A stretch of 64,000 nt of DNA from an uncultured Prevotellaceae bacterium (lineage in GTDB: Bacteria; Bacteroidota; Bacteroidia; Bacteroidales; Bacteroidaceae): assembly GCA_900317305.1 (NCBI GenBank), contig ONGG01000003.1:49225-113224 (forward strand), read 5' to 3'. How positions within the stretch are numbered: the first letter of the stretch is position 1; each line of letters begins with the position of its first letter. Of this stretch, positions 41,387 through 51,880 are shown in pieces. The position numbers were made by a program, and so were the translations under genes. Under the pieces are notes generated by a model. That model made no database searches and was not told where the DNA came from. It saw only the letters and a list, made by a program, of their open reading frames with translations.

Positions 41387-43809
41387 ACGCACATCACAAG
41401 CAACCCTCCACCCACATGGCAGGCTCACAACTTTTCACTGAGCGGCCCACCATCGCGCAGACCGCGCTGGTGATTCTCATCCTGCTCGCCTCGCTCTATG
41501 CCGGTTCGGTGCATGCCTCCGGTCAGCATCTGCTGTGGTATGACCGACCCGCCCAGAACTGGAACGAGGCCCTTCCCATCGGCAACGGCCGTCTGGGAGC
41601 CATGATCTACGGCAATGTGGCCGCCGACCGGCTGCAACTGAACGAGGAGACCATCTGGGCCGGGCAACCCAACAACAACGCCAACCCCGAGGCCCTGGAA
41701 TACTTGCCCAAGGTGCGCCAACTGGTTTGGGAAGGCCGCTACAAGGAAGCCCAGGACCTGGCCACCCAACATGTGCAGAGCCGCACCAACCACGGCATGC
41801 CCTACCAACCCTTTGGTGACCTCTACCTCAGTTTCCCCGGTCAGGGAGCCTACACCGACTACTACCGTGAGCTGTCGCTCGACTCAGCCCGTGCCATCAC
41901 CCGATATACCGCCAATGGCATCCACTACCAGCGCGAATATCTCGCACCCCTTGGCAGCGATGTCATGGCCGTGCGCATCACTGCCGACCGTCCTGCCGCC
42001 ATCACCCTCACCGCCATGCTCACCACCCCCCATGCCGACGCCAACATCAGGAGCGAGGGCAACGAGGTGGTGCTCAGCGCCACCAGCAGCAACCACGAGG
42101 GACTTAAAGGAAAAGTGAACTTCACCGGACGCGTGACTGCCCGGCTGAAAGGCGGACGGATGACCTGTGCCGATGGTGTCATCTCGGTCACAGCCGCCGA
42201 CGAGGTGGTCATCTATATCGCCATTGCCACCAACTTCAAGCACTACGACGACATCACCGGCAACGACACCGTGAAATCGGAACAGCAGTTGGCCTCCGCC
42301 CTGGCCATCGACTACCCCACGATGAAAGACAAGCACACCACCTGCTACAAGCAGTTGTTCGACCGAGTGGTGCTGGACCTGGGGGCCAATGCCTACACCA
42401 ATACCCCCACCGACCTGCGTGTGGAGCGTTTCAAGGAGAATCAGGACATGCACCTGGTGGAGACCTACTTCCAGTTTGGCCGCTACCTGCTCATCTGCAC
42501 CTCACAGCCCGGCTGCCAGCCCCCCACCCTACAAGGCATATGGAACGACAAGATGTTCCCCAACTGGGACTCCAAATACACCACCAACATCAATTGCGAG
42601 ATGAACTACTGGCCTGCCGAGGTGACCAACCTGTCGGAGCTCACCCAGCCCCTCTTCTCGCTCATACGCGACATCAGCGAGACAGGCCACGCCACCGCCC
42701 GCATCATGTATGGTGCCGACGGATGGGTGCTGCACCACAACACCGACATCTGGAGGGTGACAGGAGCGATAGACAAAGCCCCGTCGGGACTCTGGCCCAC
42801 CGGTGCCGCATGGATGTGCCAGCACCTGTGGGAGCATTGGCTCTACACCGGCGATAGGCAATTTCTGAGCGACGTCTACCCCATTATGGAGGGAGCCGCC
42901 CGCTTCCTCAACCAGATTATGGTAAGGCATCCCGAAAAAGGCTACTGGCTGGTATGCCCCAGTCTCTCGCCCGAGAACCAGCACCCCTACCAGTCGACCA
43001 CTGCCGCTGGTGTGACCATGGACAACGAACTCATCCGCGACCTCTTCAGCCATGTGCTCGAGGCCTCCGACCTGCTGCAGCGACCCACCACGCTGAACGA
43101 CAGCCTGCGCGACAAGCTCTGTGGGCTTCCCCCGCTGCAAATAGGCCGTTGGGGACAGTTGCAGGAATGGCTCGACGACTGGGACAATCCCGATGACAAC
43201 CACCGTCATGTGTCACATCTCTATGCCCTCTATCCCAGCAACCAGATTACCCCACTTGGCACACCCCAACTGGCGACCGCCGCAAAGACCTCTCTCGAGC
43301 ACCGCGGCGACCCCTCCACAGGCTGGAGTATGGGATGGAAGGTGTGCCTCTGGGCCCGCCTGCTCGATGGCAACCACGCCCTGAAACTCATTGGCGACCA
43401 ACTCACCCTGGTGCGCACTGAGAAGAAAAAGGGCGGCACCTACTCCAACCTTCTCGATGCCCATCCCCCCTTCCAGATTGACGGCAACTTCGGTTGTGCC
43501 GCGGGCATTGCCGAGATGCTGCTGCAGAGCCATGACGGGTACGTGCATCTGTTGCCCGCTCTCCCCGACGCATGGCGAGAAGGCAAAGTGAGCGGACTGA
43601 AGGCCCGTGGCGGCTACGAGGTGACGATGGAATGGAGCGGTGGCCGGCTGCAACGTGCCACCATTATTCCAGCCAATGGCGGGACATTGCGCCTCCGCAC
43701 CGCAACACCCCTGAAGCACAAAGGCAAGAAAGCGGGAGCCTACTACGAATATGAGATCAAGACGAAGAAAGGCATCGCCATCAATCTCTCCAGCGCCACT
43801 ACCCGCTAA
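41383..43809 (+). CDS. GH95 alpha-L-fucosidase / alpha-L-galactosidase
   Basis: An 808-residue secreted enzyme of family GH95. An unusually long charged leader (about 25 residues) precedes the hydrophobic signal (ALVILILLASLYAGS). The family motifs are all present: ALPIGNGRLGAMIYG, LQLNEETIWAGQPN, YTTNINCEMNYWPAEVTNLS and HPPFQIDGNFGCAAGIAEM with the catalytic Asp. GH95 enzymes remove terminal alpha-1,2-L-fucose or, in RG-II, alpha-L-galactose. The gene overlaps the esterase gene by ATGA, so its start is set by coupling. In this operon the L-galactose of RG-II side chain A is a plausible substrate; xyloglucan or mucin fucose is the alternative. Confidence 0.9.
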   Translation: MNAHHKQPSTHMAGSQLFTERPTIAQTALVILILLASLYAGSVHASGQHLLWYDRPAQNWNEALPIGNGRLGAMIYGNVAADRLQLNEETIWAGQPNNNANPEALEYLPKVRQLVWEGRYKEAQDLATQHVQSRTNHGMPYQPFGDLYLSFPGQGAYTDYYRELSLDSARAITRYTANGIHYQREYLAPLGSDVMAVRITADRPAAITLTAMLTTPHADANIRSEGNEVVLSATSSNHEGLKGKVNFTGRVTARLKGGRMTCADGVISVTAADEVVIYIAIATNFKHYDDITGNDTVKSEQQLASALAIDYPTMKDKHTTCYKQLFDRVVLDLGANAYTNTPTDLRVERFKENQDMHLVETYFQFGRYLLICTSQPGCQPPTLQGIWNDKMFPNWDSKYTTNINCEMNYWPAEVTNLSELTQPLFSLIRDISETGHATARIMYGADGWVLHHNTDIWRVTGAIDKAPSGLWPTGAAWMCQHLWEHWLYTGDRQFLSDVYPIMEGAARFLNQIMVRHPEKGYWLVCPSLSPENQHPYQSTTAAGVTMDNELIRDLFSHVLEASDLLQRPTTLNDSLRDKLCGLPPLQIGRWGQLQEWLDDWDNPDDNHRHVSHLYALYPSNQITPLGTPQLATAAKTSLEHRGDPSTGWSMGWKVCLWARLLDGNHALKLIGDQLTLVRTEKKKGGTYSNLLDAHPPFQIDGNFGCAAGIAEMLLQSHDGYVHLLPALPDAWREGKVSGLKARGGYEVTMEWSGGRLQRATIIPANGGTLRLRTATPLKHKGKKAGAYYEYEIKTKKGIAINLSSATTR

Positions 43810-43855
43810 CCCCACCCTATCACCTACGAATATTCAAAAGAAACACAATAGATTT

Positions 43856-45280
43856 ATGAGAAAACCCTTCCTTATCCTGCTGCTGGTGGCCTGTTGCGCC
43901 ACACTCCAGGCCGCCAAGGTCTACAAACCATGGGAGAACGGCCGCCTCACCGTATCGGCCAACCACCTCTACCTCGTGCACGAGAACGGCACTCCTTTCT
44001 TCTGGCTCGGCAACACCTCGTGGCTGATGCCCGAACGGCTCAACCGCGACGAAGTGGAATACTACCTCACACGTGAGCGCGAGATGGGCTACAACGTAGA
44101 ACAGATACAAGTACTCAATGCCATCCCCACCTTCAACATCTATGGTGCCCAGGCCAACGACGAGAGTTTCGACTTCGCCAGATTCACCCGCGAGGGAGAC
44201 TATGGCTACTGGGACCATCTCGACTACATCGTCGACATGGCTGCCGCCAACGGCATCTACATCGCCATGGACTGCATCTGGGGGTCGATGATAGGGAAGA
44301 TGGACGAGAAGAAAGCCGCCAAATACGGTAAATTTCTAGGCGAGCGTTACAAGGACAAGCCCAATATCATCTGGATGATAGGCGGTGACATCATGGGCGA
44401 CAAAGGCACGGCCTCGTGGGATGCCCTGGCACGCGCCATCAAGAAGGCCGACCCAGGTCATGTGATGACCTTCCATCCCCGTGGGCGCACCACCAGCGCA
44501 TGGTGGTACAACGACCGTGAGTGGCTCGACTTCAACATGTTCCAGAGTGGACACCGCCGCTACGGCCAGCGCAATGGCGACGGCGACTACACCATCAAGG
44601 ACAACACCGAGGAAGACAACTGGCGCTATGTGGAGATGAGTCAGGAGCGGCAGCCCCTGCATCCCGTCATCGACGGTGAGCCCTCCTATGAGGACATCCC
44701 GCAAGGACTACACGATTTCTCCGCTCCACGCTGGCAGGACTACGACGTGCGCCGCTATGCCTACTGGGCCGTGTTTGCCGGATGTTTCGGCCACACCTAC
44801 GGTCACAACAGCATCATGCAGTTCATGCGCCCCGGCGTGCTCGCCTCGTTTGGCGCAGAGAAAGCCTGGTGGGACGCCATGAAAGACCCTGGCTACCAGC
44901 AGATGCGCTACCTGAAATGGCTGATGCTCGCCCTGCCCTTCACCGACCGCGTGGCCGACCAAAGCATTGTGGCCGGCACCAACGGCGAGCGCTACGACCG
45001 TGTGATAGCCACCCGTGGCAACGACTACCTGCTGGCCTACAACTATAGTGGCAAGCCCATGCAGATAGACCTGACGAAAATCTCGGGCACGAAGAAGAAC
45101 GTGTGGATGATGAACCCTGCCGACGGCACCCTCGCCTATCTGGGCGAGTATGAGAGCAAAGTCACGGAGTTCACCCTTGACGGAGCCTACCTTCGCGGCA
45201 GCGACCGCGTGCTGATTGCCATCGACAGTCAGAAACAGTATATCGACAAGAACGCCACCAAACTAGAAGAGAAATGGTAA
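43856..45280 (+). CDS. GH140-family protein, candidate apiosidase
   Basis: A 474-residue secreted TIM-barrel enzyme with a DUF4038-type catalytic domain and a C-terminal beta-sandwich domain. The signal peptide is about 1-18; the start at 43856 avoids a long leader read from 43751. Motifs: GTPFFWLGNTSWLM, NIIWMIGGDIMGDKG (putative acid/base Asp), VIDGEPSYEDIPQG (putative nucleophile Glu) and RRYAYWAVFAGCFGHTYGHN, which match GH140. The founding GH140 enzyme cleaves the apiose-galacturonic acid link that holds side chains A and B of RG-II. The apiose catabolism-type operon at 13442-19904 provides a downstream route for the product. It overlaps the GH78 gene by seven bases. Confidence 0.85.
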   Translation: MRKPFLILLLVACCATLQAAKVYKPWENGRLTVSANHLYLVHENGTPFFWLGNTSWLMPERLNRDEVEYYLTREREMGYNVEQIQVLNAIPTFNIYGAQANDESFDFARFTREGDYGYWDHLDYIVDMAAANGIYIAMDCIWGSMIGKMDEKKAAKYGKFLGERYKDKPNIIWMIGGDIMGDKGTASWDALARAIKKADPGHVMTFHPRGRTTSAWWYNDREWLDFNMFQSGHRRYGQRNGDGDYTIKDNTEEDNWRYVEMSQERQPLHPVIDGEPSYEDIPQGLHDFSAPRWQDYDVRRYAYWAVFAGCFGHTYGHNSIMQFMRPGVLASFGAEKAWWDAMKDPGYQQMRYLKWLMLALPFTDRVADQSIVAGTNGERYDRVIATRGNDYLLAYNYSGKPMQIDLTKISGTKKNVWMMNPADGTLAYLGEYESKVTEFTLDGAYLRGSDRVLIAIDSQKQYIDKNATKLEEKW

Positions 45281-48200
45281 GACGAACGATGACCTGCATG
45301 CTGTTGTGCCTCGCGGTCCTCGCGGCCATGGCAGCCAAGAAGAAACTCCCCCCCATTCATGTGGGCGACCTGCGCACCGAGTTGATGACCAACCCGATGA
45401 GTATCGACACCCCTACCCCACGTCTGGGATGGGTCATCAGTGCCGACGCCGGAGTGACCAACGTGATGCAGACCTCCTGCCACCTGATTGTGTCGTCGAC
45501 CCCTGAAAAGGCCCAGGCGCTGGAAGGAGACCTCTGGGACGCCACGCTGCAGACCGACCAGTCGCAATGGGTAAAGTACGACGGCAAGCGCCTGCGCAGC
45601 AATACCCGCTGCTATTGGCGCGTGAAGGTGAGCACCACCCAGGGTGACAGCGACTGGAGCGAGACCGCCATGTGGAACGTGGGTCTGTTGGCAGAGGCCG
45701 ACTGGAAGGGGCGATGGATAGGCTACGACCATGCCATGCCCTGGGACGTGGAAGAAGAGCACAGCCAGTTGAGCGCCCGCTACCTGCGCCAGGAGTTCAC
45801 GCTCGACAAGGAGGTGCGCCATGCCACCCTCTACATCAGCGGACTGGGCATGTATGAAGCCTACATCAATGGCCAGCGTGTGGGCGACGATGTGCTCGCA
45901 CCAGCTCCCACCGACTATCGCCGCACCGTGCTCTACAACGGCTATGACGTGACCTCACTGCTTGGCAGCGACAACGCCATCGGCGTGGTACTGGGCAATG
46001 GCCGCTACTACACGATGCAGCAGAACAAGAAGCCCTACAAAATCACCCGTTTCGGCTACCCCACCCTGCGCCTGAACCTTGTCGTGGTTTTTACCGATGG
46101 CTCGACCAAGACCATCTCCACCGACGAGAAATGGCGGCTGAATGCCGATGGAGCCATACGCTCGAACAACGAGTACGACGGAGAGGTCTATGACGCCCGC
46201 AAGGTGTGGGACGGATGGACCCGCACTGGCTTCGACGACAGCCGCTGGATGAAAGCCGAGCGCACCGCCATTCCCCTGGGCACCCTTCGCGGAGCGATGG
46301 CCCCCAACATGAAAGTCATCAGACAGGTGACACCTGTGGCCATCACGAAGAAAGACGGAAAAGTAGTGCTCGATATGGGACAGAACATGGCAGGATGGCT
46401 GAAAGTGAGAATGGGCCGCCTGCATCCGGGCGACAGCGTGGTTATCCGTTTTGCCGAACGACTCGACTCTACAGGAAACATCTGGACAGAGAATCTCCGT
46501 CATGCCTGGAGCACCGACCGCTACTATGCCAACGGACAGGAACAAGGCACCTGGTGGCATCCCACCTTCGTCTACCACGGATTCCGCTATGCCGAGATCA
46601 GCGGACTGGGTGACGCCAGCCTGAGCGACTTCATGGGCGAGGTGGTATCCGACGAGATGCGTAGCACCGGAATGATGTCCACCAGCAACACCACGCTCAA
46701 CCAAGTGTATCAAAATGCCTGGTGGGGTATCCTGAGCAATTACAAGGGACTGCCTGTTGACTGTCCGCAACGCGACGAGCGCCAGCCCTGGCTCGGCGAT
46801 CGCACCCGCGGCTGCTATGGCGAAGCCTATGTCTTCGACAACGCCAACCTCTATGCCAAGTGGATGCGCGACATCTGCGAGGCACAGCGCGAGGACGGCT
46901 GCATCCCCGACGTGGCTCCCGCTTTCTGGAACTACTATTCCGACAACGTGACATGGCCCGCCGCCCTGGTGATGGGACTCGACATGCTGCTCCGGCAATA
47001 TGGCGACGAGGCACCCCTACGGAAGTTCTACCCCAACGTGAAACGATGGATGGAGCACCTGAAGACCCAGTATGGTGAAGACGGACTCATCACCACCGAC
47101 CGCTATGGCGACTGGTGCGTTCCCCCCGAGAGCGAGGAACTCATCCACAGCCAGGACCCCGCCCGCCAGACCGACGGCACACTCATCTCCACCGCGTATT
47201 ACTATAAAGTGTGCCTGATGATGAGCGAGTTTGCCCGTCTGCTGGGATATGATACCGACGTCCGTTATTTCACCGACGAGGCCACGCTCTCGAAGAATGC
47301 CTTCAACCAACGGTTCCTTACCCGCAACGAAGGCACCACCACCGTGCCCGGCCACCTGCTCTACCCCGACAGTACCTTCTATGGCAACAACACCGTGACC
47401 GCCAACCTGCTCCCCCTCGTCTTCGGCATGACACCCGACGACTATGTGCGCGGTGAGGTGGAGAAGAACATCATCAAGAACATCATCACCGACAACAACG
47501 GGCATGTATCGTGTGGCGTCATCGGCATAGGATGGCTGATGCACGCCCTCACCCAGATGGGCCGCACCGACATCGCCTGGCTGCTGGCCACCAACAAGAG
47601 TTATCCCTCATGGGGCTACATGGCAGAGCATGGCGCCACCACCATCTGGGAATTATGGAACGGCGACACCGCCAGTCCGAAGATGAACAGCGGCAATCAC
47701 GTGATGCTCCTGGGCGACCTCGTCTCGTGGCTCTATGAGTGTCTGGCCGGCATCACGCCCAAAGAGAATGGATACAAGAAAATCGTGCTTGCCCCCGACT
47801 TCAGCGTAGACGAGGTAGACGACATCGACGCCAGCTACCAGAGCATCTACGGGAAGATTGTGAGCCGATGGAAGAAAGACAACGGACAGCTGCAATGGCA
47901 TGTTGAGATACCCGCCAATACCACCGCCGAACTGAGGATGCCCGACCTGTCGACACGCACGCTGGGCTCAGGCAGTCACGACCTGACCTGTCCACTGCCC
48001 CAGCGCGGAAAGCAAGTGGTGGTCGACGAGTTCCTCTACAAGACAGCCTCCTTCCCCCAGTGCCACTCCGCCAGCATCGTGGAGACGAAAAAGGGCGACT
48101 TGGTGGCCACCTACTTCGGCGGCACGAGGGAGCGCAACCCCGACGTATGCATCTGGGTGAGTCGGAAACCCAAAGGCAGCAGCCATTGGACAGAGCCACA

Positions 48201-48981
48201 ACTGGTGGCCGATGGCGTGTTCGCACCCGACTACCGCGAAGCCTGCTGGAACCCCGTGCTCTTCGAGACACCCAGTGGTGAGCTGCAACTCTACTTCAAA
48301 ATTGGTCCGAATGTGGCCGGATGGAAGGGATGGATGGCAAGGTCGAAAGACGGTGGAAAGACCTGGAGCAAGCGCGAGCAACTGCCCGACAGTCTCTATG
48401 GTCCCATCAAGAACAAGCCCATCCTGAACAAAGGCCGCCTGATATCGCCCACCAGCGACGAGCGCGATGGTTGGAAGGTGTATTTCGAGTATAGCGACGA
48501 CATGGGCAAGACCTGGCGCCGCACCCCCTTTGTGGAAAGCGACCCTGGCGTGAAAGCCATCCAGCCCAGCATCATCGTCCTGCCCGACGGCAGGCTGAAA
48601 GCCCTCTGCCGTACGCGTAGCCGACAGGTGGGTGTGACCTACAGCAGCGACAATGGAGAGACATGGAGCAAACTTGAACTCTGCGACGTGCCCAACAACA
48701 ATAGCGGACTGGATGCCGTGAGTCTGAAAGATGGTGGTTACGCACTCATATGCAACGACTGGCCCATCGAGCCTACGAAGGAGAAAGGCGCACGAACCCC
48801 ACTCTCCATCTTACGCAGCGACGATGGCGTGCATTGGCGCCACTGGATCACATTGGAGGACAGTCCGGTATCGCAATACTCCTATCCCTCGATTATCCAG
48901 AGCCGCGACGGTCATCTGCATGTGGTGTATACCTGGCGCCGACTGCGTGTGAAGCATGTGGAACTCACTTTGGAAGAATAA
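45274..48981 (+). CDS. GH78 alpha-L-rhamnosidase fused to a sialidase-like propeller
   Basis: A 1235-residue secreted fusion. Residues about 25-900 are GH78: LRTELMTNPMSIDTPTPRLG, GLGMYEAYINGQRVGDDVLA, DMGQNMAGWLKVRMG, GLPVDCPQRDERQPWLGD and WELWNGDT. Residues about 914-1235 are a BNR/sialidase-like propeller starting TASFPQCHSASIVETKKGD and holding three Asp boxes (SKDGGKTW, SDDMGKTW, SSDNGETW). The start is 45274, overlapping the GH140 gene; 45289 is an alternative. Joining a rhamnosidase to a sialidase-like domain suggests a substrate with rhamnose next to a keto-deoxy acid, as in the Rha-Kdo side chain C of RG-II. The propeller could instead only bind sugar. Confidence 0.88.
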   Translation: MVRRTMTCMLLCLAVLAAMAAKKKLPPIHVGDLRTELMTNPMSIDTPTPRLGWVISADAGVTNVMQTSCHLIVSSTPEKAQALEGDLWDATLQTDQSQWVKYDGKRLRSNTRCYWRVKVSTTQGDSDWSETAMWNVGLLAEADWKGRWIGYDHAMPWDVEEEHSQLSARYLRQEFTLDKEVRHATLYISGLGMYEAYINGQRVGDDVLAPAPTDYRRTVLYNGYDVTSLLGSDNAIGVVLGNGRYYTMQQNKKPYKITRFGYPTLRLNLVVVFTDGSTKTISTDEKWRLNADGAIRSNNEYDGEVYDARKVWDGWTRTGFDDSRWMKAERTAIPLGTLRGAMAPNMKVIRQVTPVAITKKDGKVVLDMGQNMAGWLKVRMGRLHPGDSVVIRFAERLDSTGNIWTENLRHAWSTDRYYANGQEQGTWWHPTFVYHGFRYAEISGLGDASLSDFMGEVVSDEMRSTGMMSTSNTTLNQVYQNAWWGILSNYKGLPVDCPQRDERQPWLGDRTRGCYGEAYVFDNANLYAKWMRDICEAQREDGCIPDVAPAFWNYYSDNVTWPAALVMGLDMLLRQYGDEAPLRKFYPNVKRWMEHLKTQYGEDGLITTDRYGDWCVPPESEELIHSQDPARQTDGTLISTAYYYKVCLMMSEFARLLGYDTDVRYFTDEATLSKNAFNQRFLTRNEGTTTVPGHLLYPDSTFYGNNTVTANLLPLVFGMTPDDYVRGEVEKNIIKNIITDNNGHVSCGVIGIGWLMHALTQMGRTDIAWLLATNKSYPSWGYMAEHGATTIWELWNGDTASPKMNSGNHVMLLGDLVSWLYECLAGITPKENGYKKIVLAPDFSVDEVDDIDASYQSIYGKIVSRWKKDNGQLQWHVEIPANTTAELRMPDLSTRTLGSGSHDLTCPLPQRGKQVVVDEFLYKTASFPQCHSASIVETKKGDLVATYFGGTRERNPDVCIWVSRKPKGSSHWTEPQLVADGVFAPDYREACWNPVLFETPSGELQLYFKIGPNVAGWKGWMARSKDGGKTWSKREQLPDSLYGPIKNKPILNKGRLISPTSDERDGWKVYFEYSDDMGKTWRRTPFVESDPGVKAIQPSIIVLPDGRLKALCRTRSRQVGVTYSSDNGETWSKLELCDVPNNNSGLDAVSLKDGGYALICNDWPIEPTKEKGARTPLSILRSDDGVHWRHWITLEDSPVSQYSYPSIIQSRDGHLHVVYTWRRLRVKHVELTLEE

Positions 48982-48990
48982 TTTATTTAA

Positions 48991-49030
48991 GGAGTTCAGA
49001 AGTTCAGGAGTTCAGGAGTTCAGACATTAC
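48991..49030 (+). repeat. Short tandem repeat, dispersed family
   Basis: Four near-copies of GAGTTCAG in a row between the GH78 and GH2 genes. The last 17 bases, AGGAGTTCAGACATTAC (49014-49030), occur exactly at 22751-22767. It sits inside an otherwise tightly packed operon, in the only gap over 100 bases. Confidence 0.7.
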
Positions 49031-49090
49031 AATAGCCAACACGAAACTTCGATAAAAAACCAGATAACCCGGAAAAACCTCACAACTATC

Positions 49091-51721
49091 ATGAGAAAAA
49101 CCATCCTATTGGCAGTCTTATTGTGCCTTGCCCTGAGAGCAGCCGCCCAACAGACATCCGTGGCAGGATTCTACCCGCTGGAGAATAGCGGACGCATCGT
49201 TTACAACTTCAACGAGGGATGGCGTTTCCATCTGGGAGACGCCCCCAATGCCGAGAGCCTGTTGTTCGACGACTCATCGTGGGAAGTGGTGTGCGCGCCA
49301 CACCCCGTGCGCCTCGACCCCTCAGAGGTAAGCGGTGGCCGCAACTACCAAGGCGTCTGCTGGTATCGCAAGTGCTTCACCGTGCCTGCCGATATGGAAG
49401 ACAAGAGCATCACCGTGCACTTCGAGGCCGTGATGGGCAAGCAACAAGTGTTTGTGAACGGACGGAAGGTGAAAGAGCATGAGGGTGGCTACCTGCCTAT
49501 CATCGTTGACCTTTCCGAACTGGGTGTGAAAGCCGGTGACACCTGCCTCATCGCCATGAAAGCCGACAACAGCGACGACAAGAACTATCCTCCAGGAAAG
49601 AAGCAGTCACAACTCGACTTCTCCTACCACGGCGGGATGTACCGCGACGTGTGGCTCATCGGCAAGTCGGACTTGCATATCACCGATGCCCTGGAGCGCA
49701 ACGACGTGGCCGGTGGCGGAGTGTTCCTTCACTACGACAACATCAGCGAGAAAAGCGCCGATGTATTCGTCAACGTCGAAGTGTGCAACAACAGCGAGCG
49801 GTCGCCCAAGTCGACTATCGAGGCCCGCATCAAGGACCGCGACGGCAAGGTGGTGCAGACCATCAGACAGCGGGTGAGCCTGCCTGCCAACCTCTCAGGA
49901 CTGATGTGCTGCGCCGAACTCAAGACCACCCTGAAGAATCCCCACCTGTGGTCGCCCGAAGACCCCTATCTCTACGATGTGGAGGTGAGGGTGCTCGACG
50001 GCAAGCGTTGCACCGACGGAGGCATGGTGAGGATGGGCATCCGCAAGGCCGAGTTCAGGGGCATGGACGGCTTCTGGCTCAACGGCAAGCCCTACCACCA
50101 GATGGTGGGCGGCAATCGTCACCAAGACTTCGCCTATGTGGGCAATGCCCTGCCCAACAGTCAGCAGTGGCGCGATGTGAAGCGCCTGAAAGATGCCGGC
50201 ATGACCATCATCCGTGCCGCCCACTACCCACAGGACCCCTCGTTTATGGATGCCTGCGACGAACTAGGCATCTTCATCATCGTGCCCACCCCCGGCTGGC
50301 AGTATTGGAACAAAGACCCGGGATGGGCCGAGAAGGTGCACCAGAACACCCGTGACATCATCCGCCGCGACCGCAACCATCCCTGTGTACTGATGTGGGA
50401 GCCCATTCTCAACGAGACCCGTTACCCCAAGGACTTCTCGCTCGAGGCTCTGAACATCACCCGTGAGGAGTTTCCCTATCCTGGCCGGCCAGTGGCCGCC
50501 GCCGACCTTAACTCGGAAGGCGTGAAAGACAACTACGACGTGCTCTACGACTGGGCCTACAACATCGGGCAGCAGAAACTCGACACCGACAAGTGCATCT
50601 TCACCCGCGAATGGGGCGAGTATGTGGACGACTGGTATGCCCACAATGCCATCAACCGTGCCGCCCGCAACTGGGGCGAGCGCCCTATGATTGTGGCGGC
50701 CCTCTCACTCGCCGACACCTATGGCATGATGTTCCGTGGACAGCGACAGTTCATCGGCGGTTGCCAGTGGCATCCCTTCGACCATCAGCGCGGCTATCAT
50801 CCCGATGCCTACCTTGGTGGCATCTACGATGCTTTCCGCCAGAAGAAATATGCTTTCGAGATGTTCCGCTCACAGCGCCAGGCACCCGGTGTGACCCTTC
50901 CCAACCCCACCGTAGAAGGCGAGCCGATGGTCTTTATCGCACATGAGCTCACCCCCTTCTCGGATGCCGACGTCGTGGTGTTCAGCAACTGCGACAGTGT
51001 ACGCCTCACCGCCCTCAACGGAGCGAAGGTGGCCACCCTGCCCGTGCGCCACGAGGCCGAGGGCATTCCCAATGTGCCCGTGGTGTTCAAGGACTTCTGG
51101 GACTTCTGGGCAGCCCGCGAACAGAGTTACACCAAACGCTCGTGGCAGAACGTGTCGCTCGTGGCAGAGGGTATCATCGGTGGCAAAGTGGTGTGCCAGG
51201 AGAAGAAGATGCCCTCGCGCCGCAGTACGAAGATACGGCTCGTGGCCGATGAGATGGGCAAGCCCCTCGTGGCCGACGGCAGCGACTTCATCGTGGTGGT
51301 GGCCGAGATTACCGACGACAACGGCAATGTGCGCCGCATGGCCCGTGAGCATATCACGTTCAGCGTGGAGGGCGAGGGCACCATCATCGGCGATGACAGC
51401 AACCAGGCCAACCCCCGCGCCGTGGAATGGGGCAGCGCTCCCGTCCTCGTCCGCAGCACCCATCAGGCAGGCGAGATACGCGTCATTGCCCATTGCACCT
51501 TCGAGGGCACCCATGCCCCCATTGCCGACACCCTCGTCATCCACAGCCGTCCTTACGAAGGAAAGATGTGCTATGACGAGCGACTGTTGAAAGAAAAGGC
51601 CGTAAGGAGCAACGTCTCTCTTCAGCCATCGCCCACCAAGGTCGGCATGAGCGAGGAAGAACGCCGCAAATCGCTCGAGGAAGTGGAGCGACAGCAACAA
51701 GACTTCGGAACAAAAGAATAG
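49091..51721 (+). CDS. Secreted GH2 glycoside hydrolase
   Basis: An 876-residue enzyme with a signal peptide (about 1-20, ending LRAAAQ) and the GH2 layout: a sugar-binding domain (YNFNEGWRFHLGDAP, GVCWYRKCFTVPAD), an Ig-like domain, a TIM barrel and additional C-terminal beta-sandwich domains. The barrel has MVGGNRHQDFAYVGNALPNS, a catalytic-acid region WEPILNE with E442, and a candidate nucleophile in FTREWGEYV (E507). The long segment to 48956 upstream of this start is excluded because the signal peptide begins here. GH2 enzymes include beta-galactosidases, beta-glucuronidases and, in RG-II, arabinopyranosidase- or glucuronidase-type activities; substrate cannot be read directly. It is the last gene of the 35.9-51.7 kb set. 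Confidence 0.87.
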   Translation: MRKTILLAVLLCLALRAAAQQTSVAGFYPLENSGRIVYNFNEGWRFHLGDAPNAESLLFDDSSWEVVCAPHPVRLDPSEVSGGRNYQGVCWYRKCFTVPADMEDKSITVHFEAVMGKQQVFVNGRKVKEHEGGYLPIIVDLSELGVKAGDTCLIAMKADNSDDKNYPPGKKQSQLDFSYHGGMYRDVWLIGKSDLHITDALERNDVAGGGVFLHYDNISEKSADVFVNVEVCNNSERSPKSTIEARIKDRDGKVVQTIRQRVSLPANLSGLMCCAELKTTLKNPHLWSPEDPYLYDVEVRVLDGKRCTDGGMVRMGIRKAEFRGMDGFWLNGKPYHQMVGGNRHQDFAYVGNALPNSQQWRDVKRLKDAGMTIIRAAHYPQDPSFMDACDELGIFIIVPTPGWQYWNKDPGWAEKVHQNTRDIIRRDRNHPCVLMWEPILNETRYPKDFSLEALNITREEFPYPGRPVAAADLNSEGVKDNYDVLYDWAYNIGQQKLDTDKCIFTREWGEYVDDWYAHNAINRAARNWGERPMIVAALSLADTYGMMFRGQRQFIGGCQWHPFDHQRGYHPDAYLGGIYDAFRQKKYAFEMFRSQRQAPGVTLPNPTVEGEPMVFIAHELTPFSDADVVVFSNCDSVRLTALNGAKVATLPVRHEAEGIPNVPVVFKDFWDFWAAREQSYTKRSWQNVSLVAEGIIGGKVVCQEKKMPSRRSTKIRLVADEMGKPLVADGSDFIVVVAEITDDNGNVRRMAREHITFSVEGEGTIIGDDSNQANPRAVEWGSAPVLVRSTHQAGEIRVIAHCTFEGTHAPIADTLVIHSRPYEGKMCYDERLLKEKAVRSNVSLQPSPTKVGMSEEERRKSLEEVERQQQDFGTKE

Positions 51722-51880
51722 CGTGATTTTTAGAGAAATGGGTAGAGATCATACCTCTTTTTATTAAATAGTTCACCATCAAGACATTTTTTCCACTTTA
51801 GTATCGTTACATTTCGCATTATTGTGCGTTAATTATTTATAAAAACGTCGACATCCGATAATATGTTGGGAAAAAAGAAT

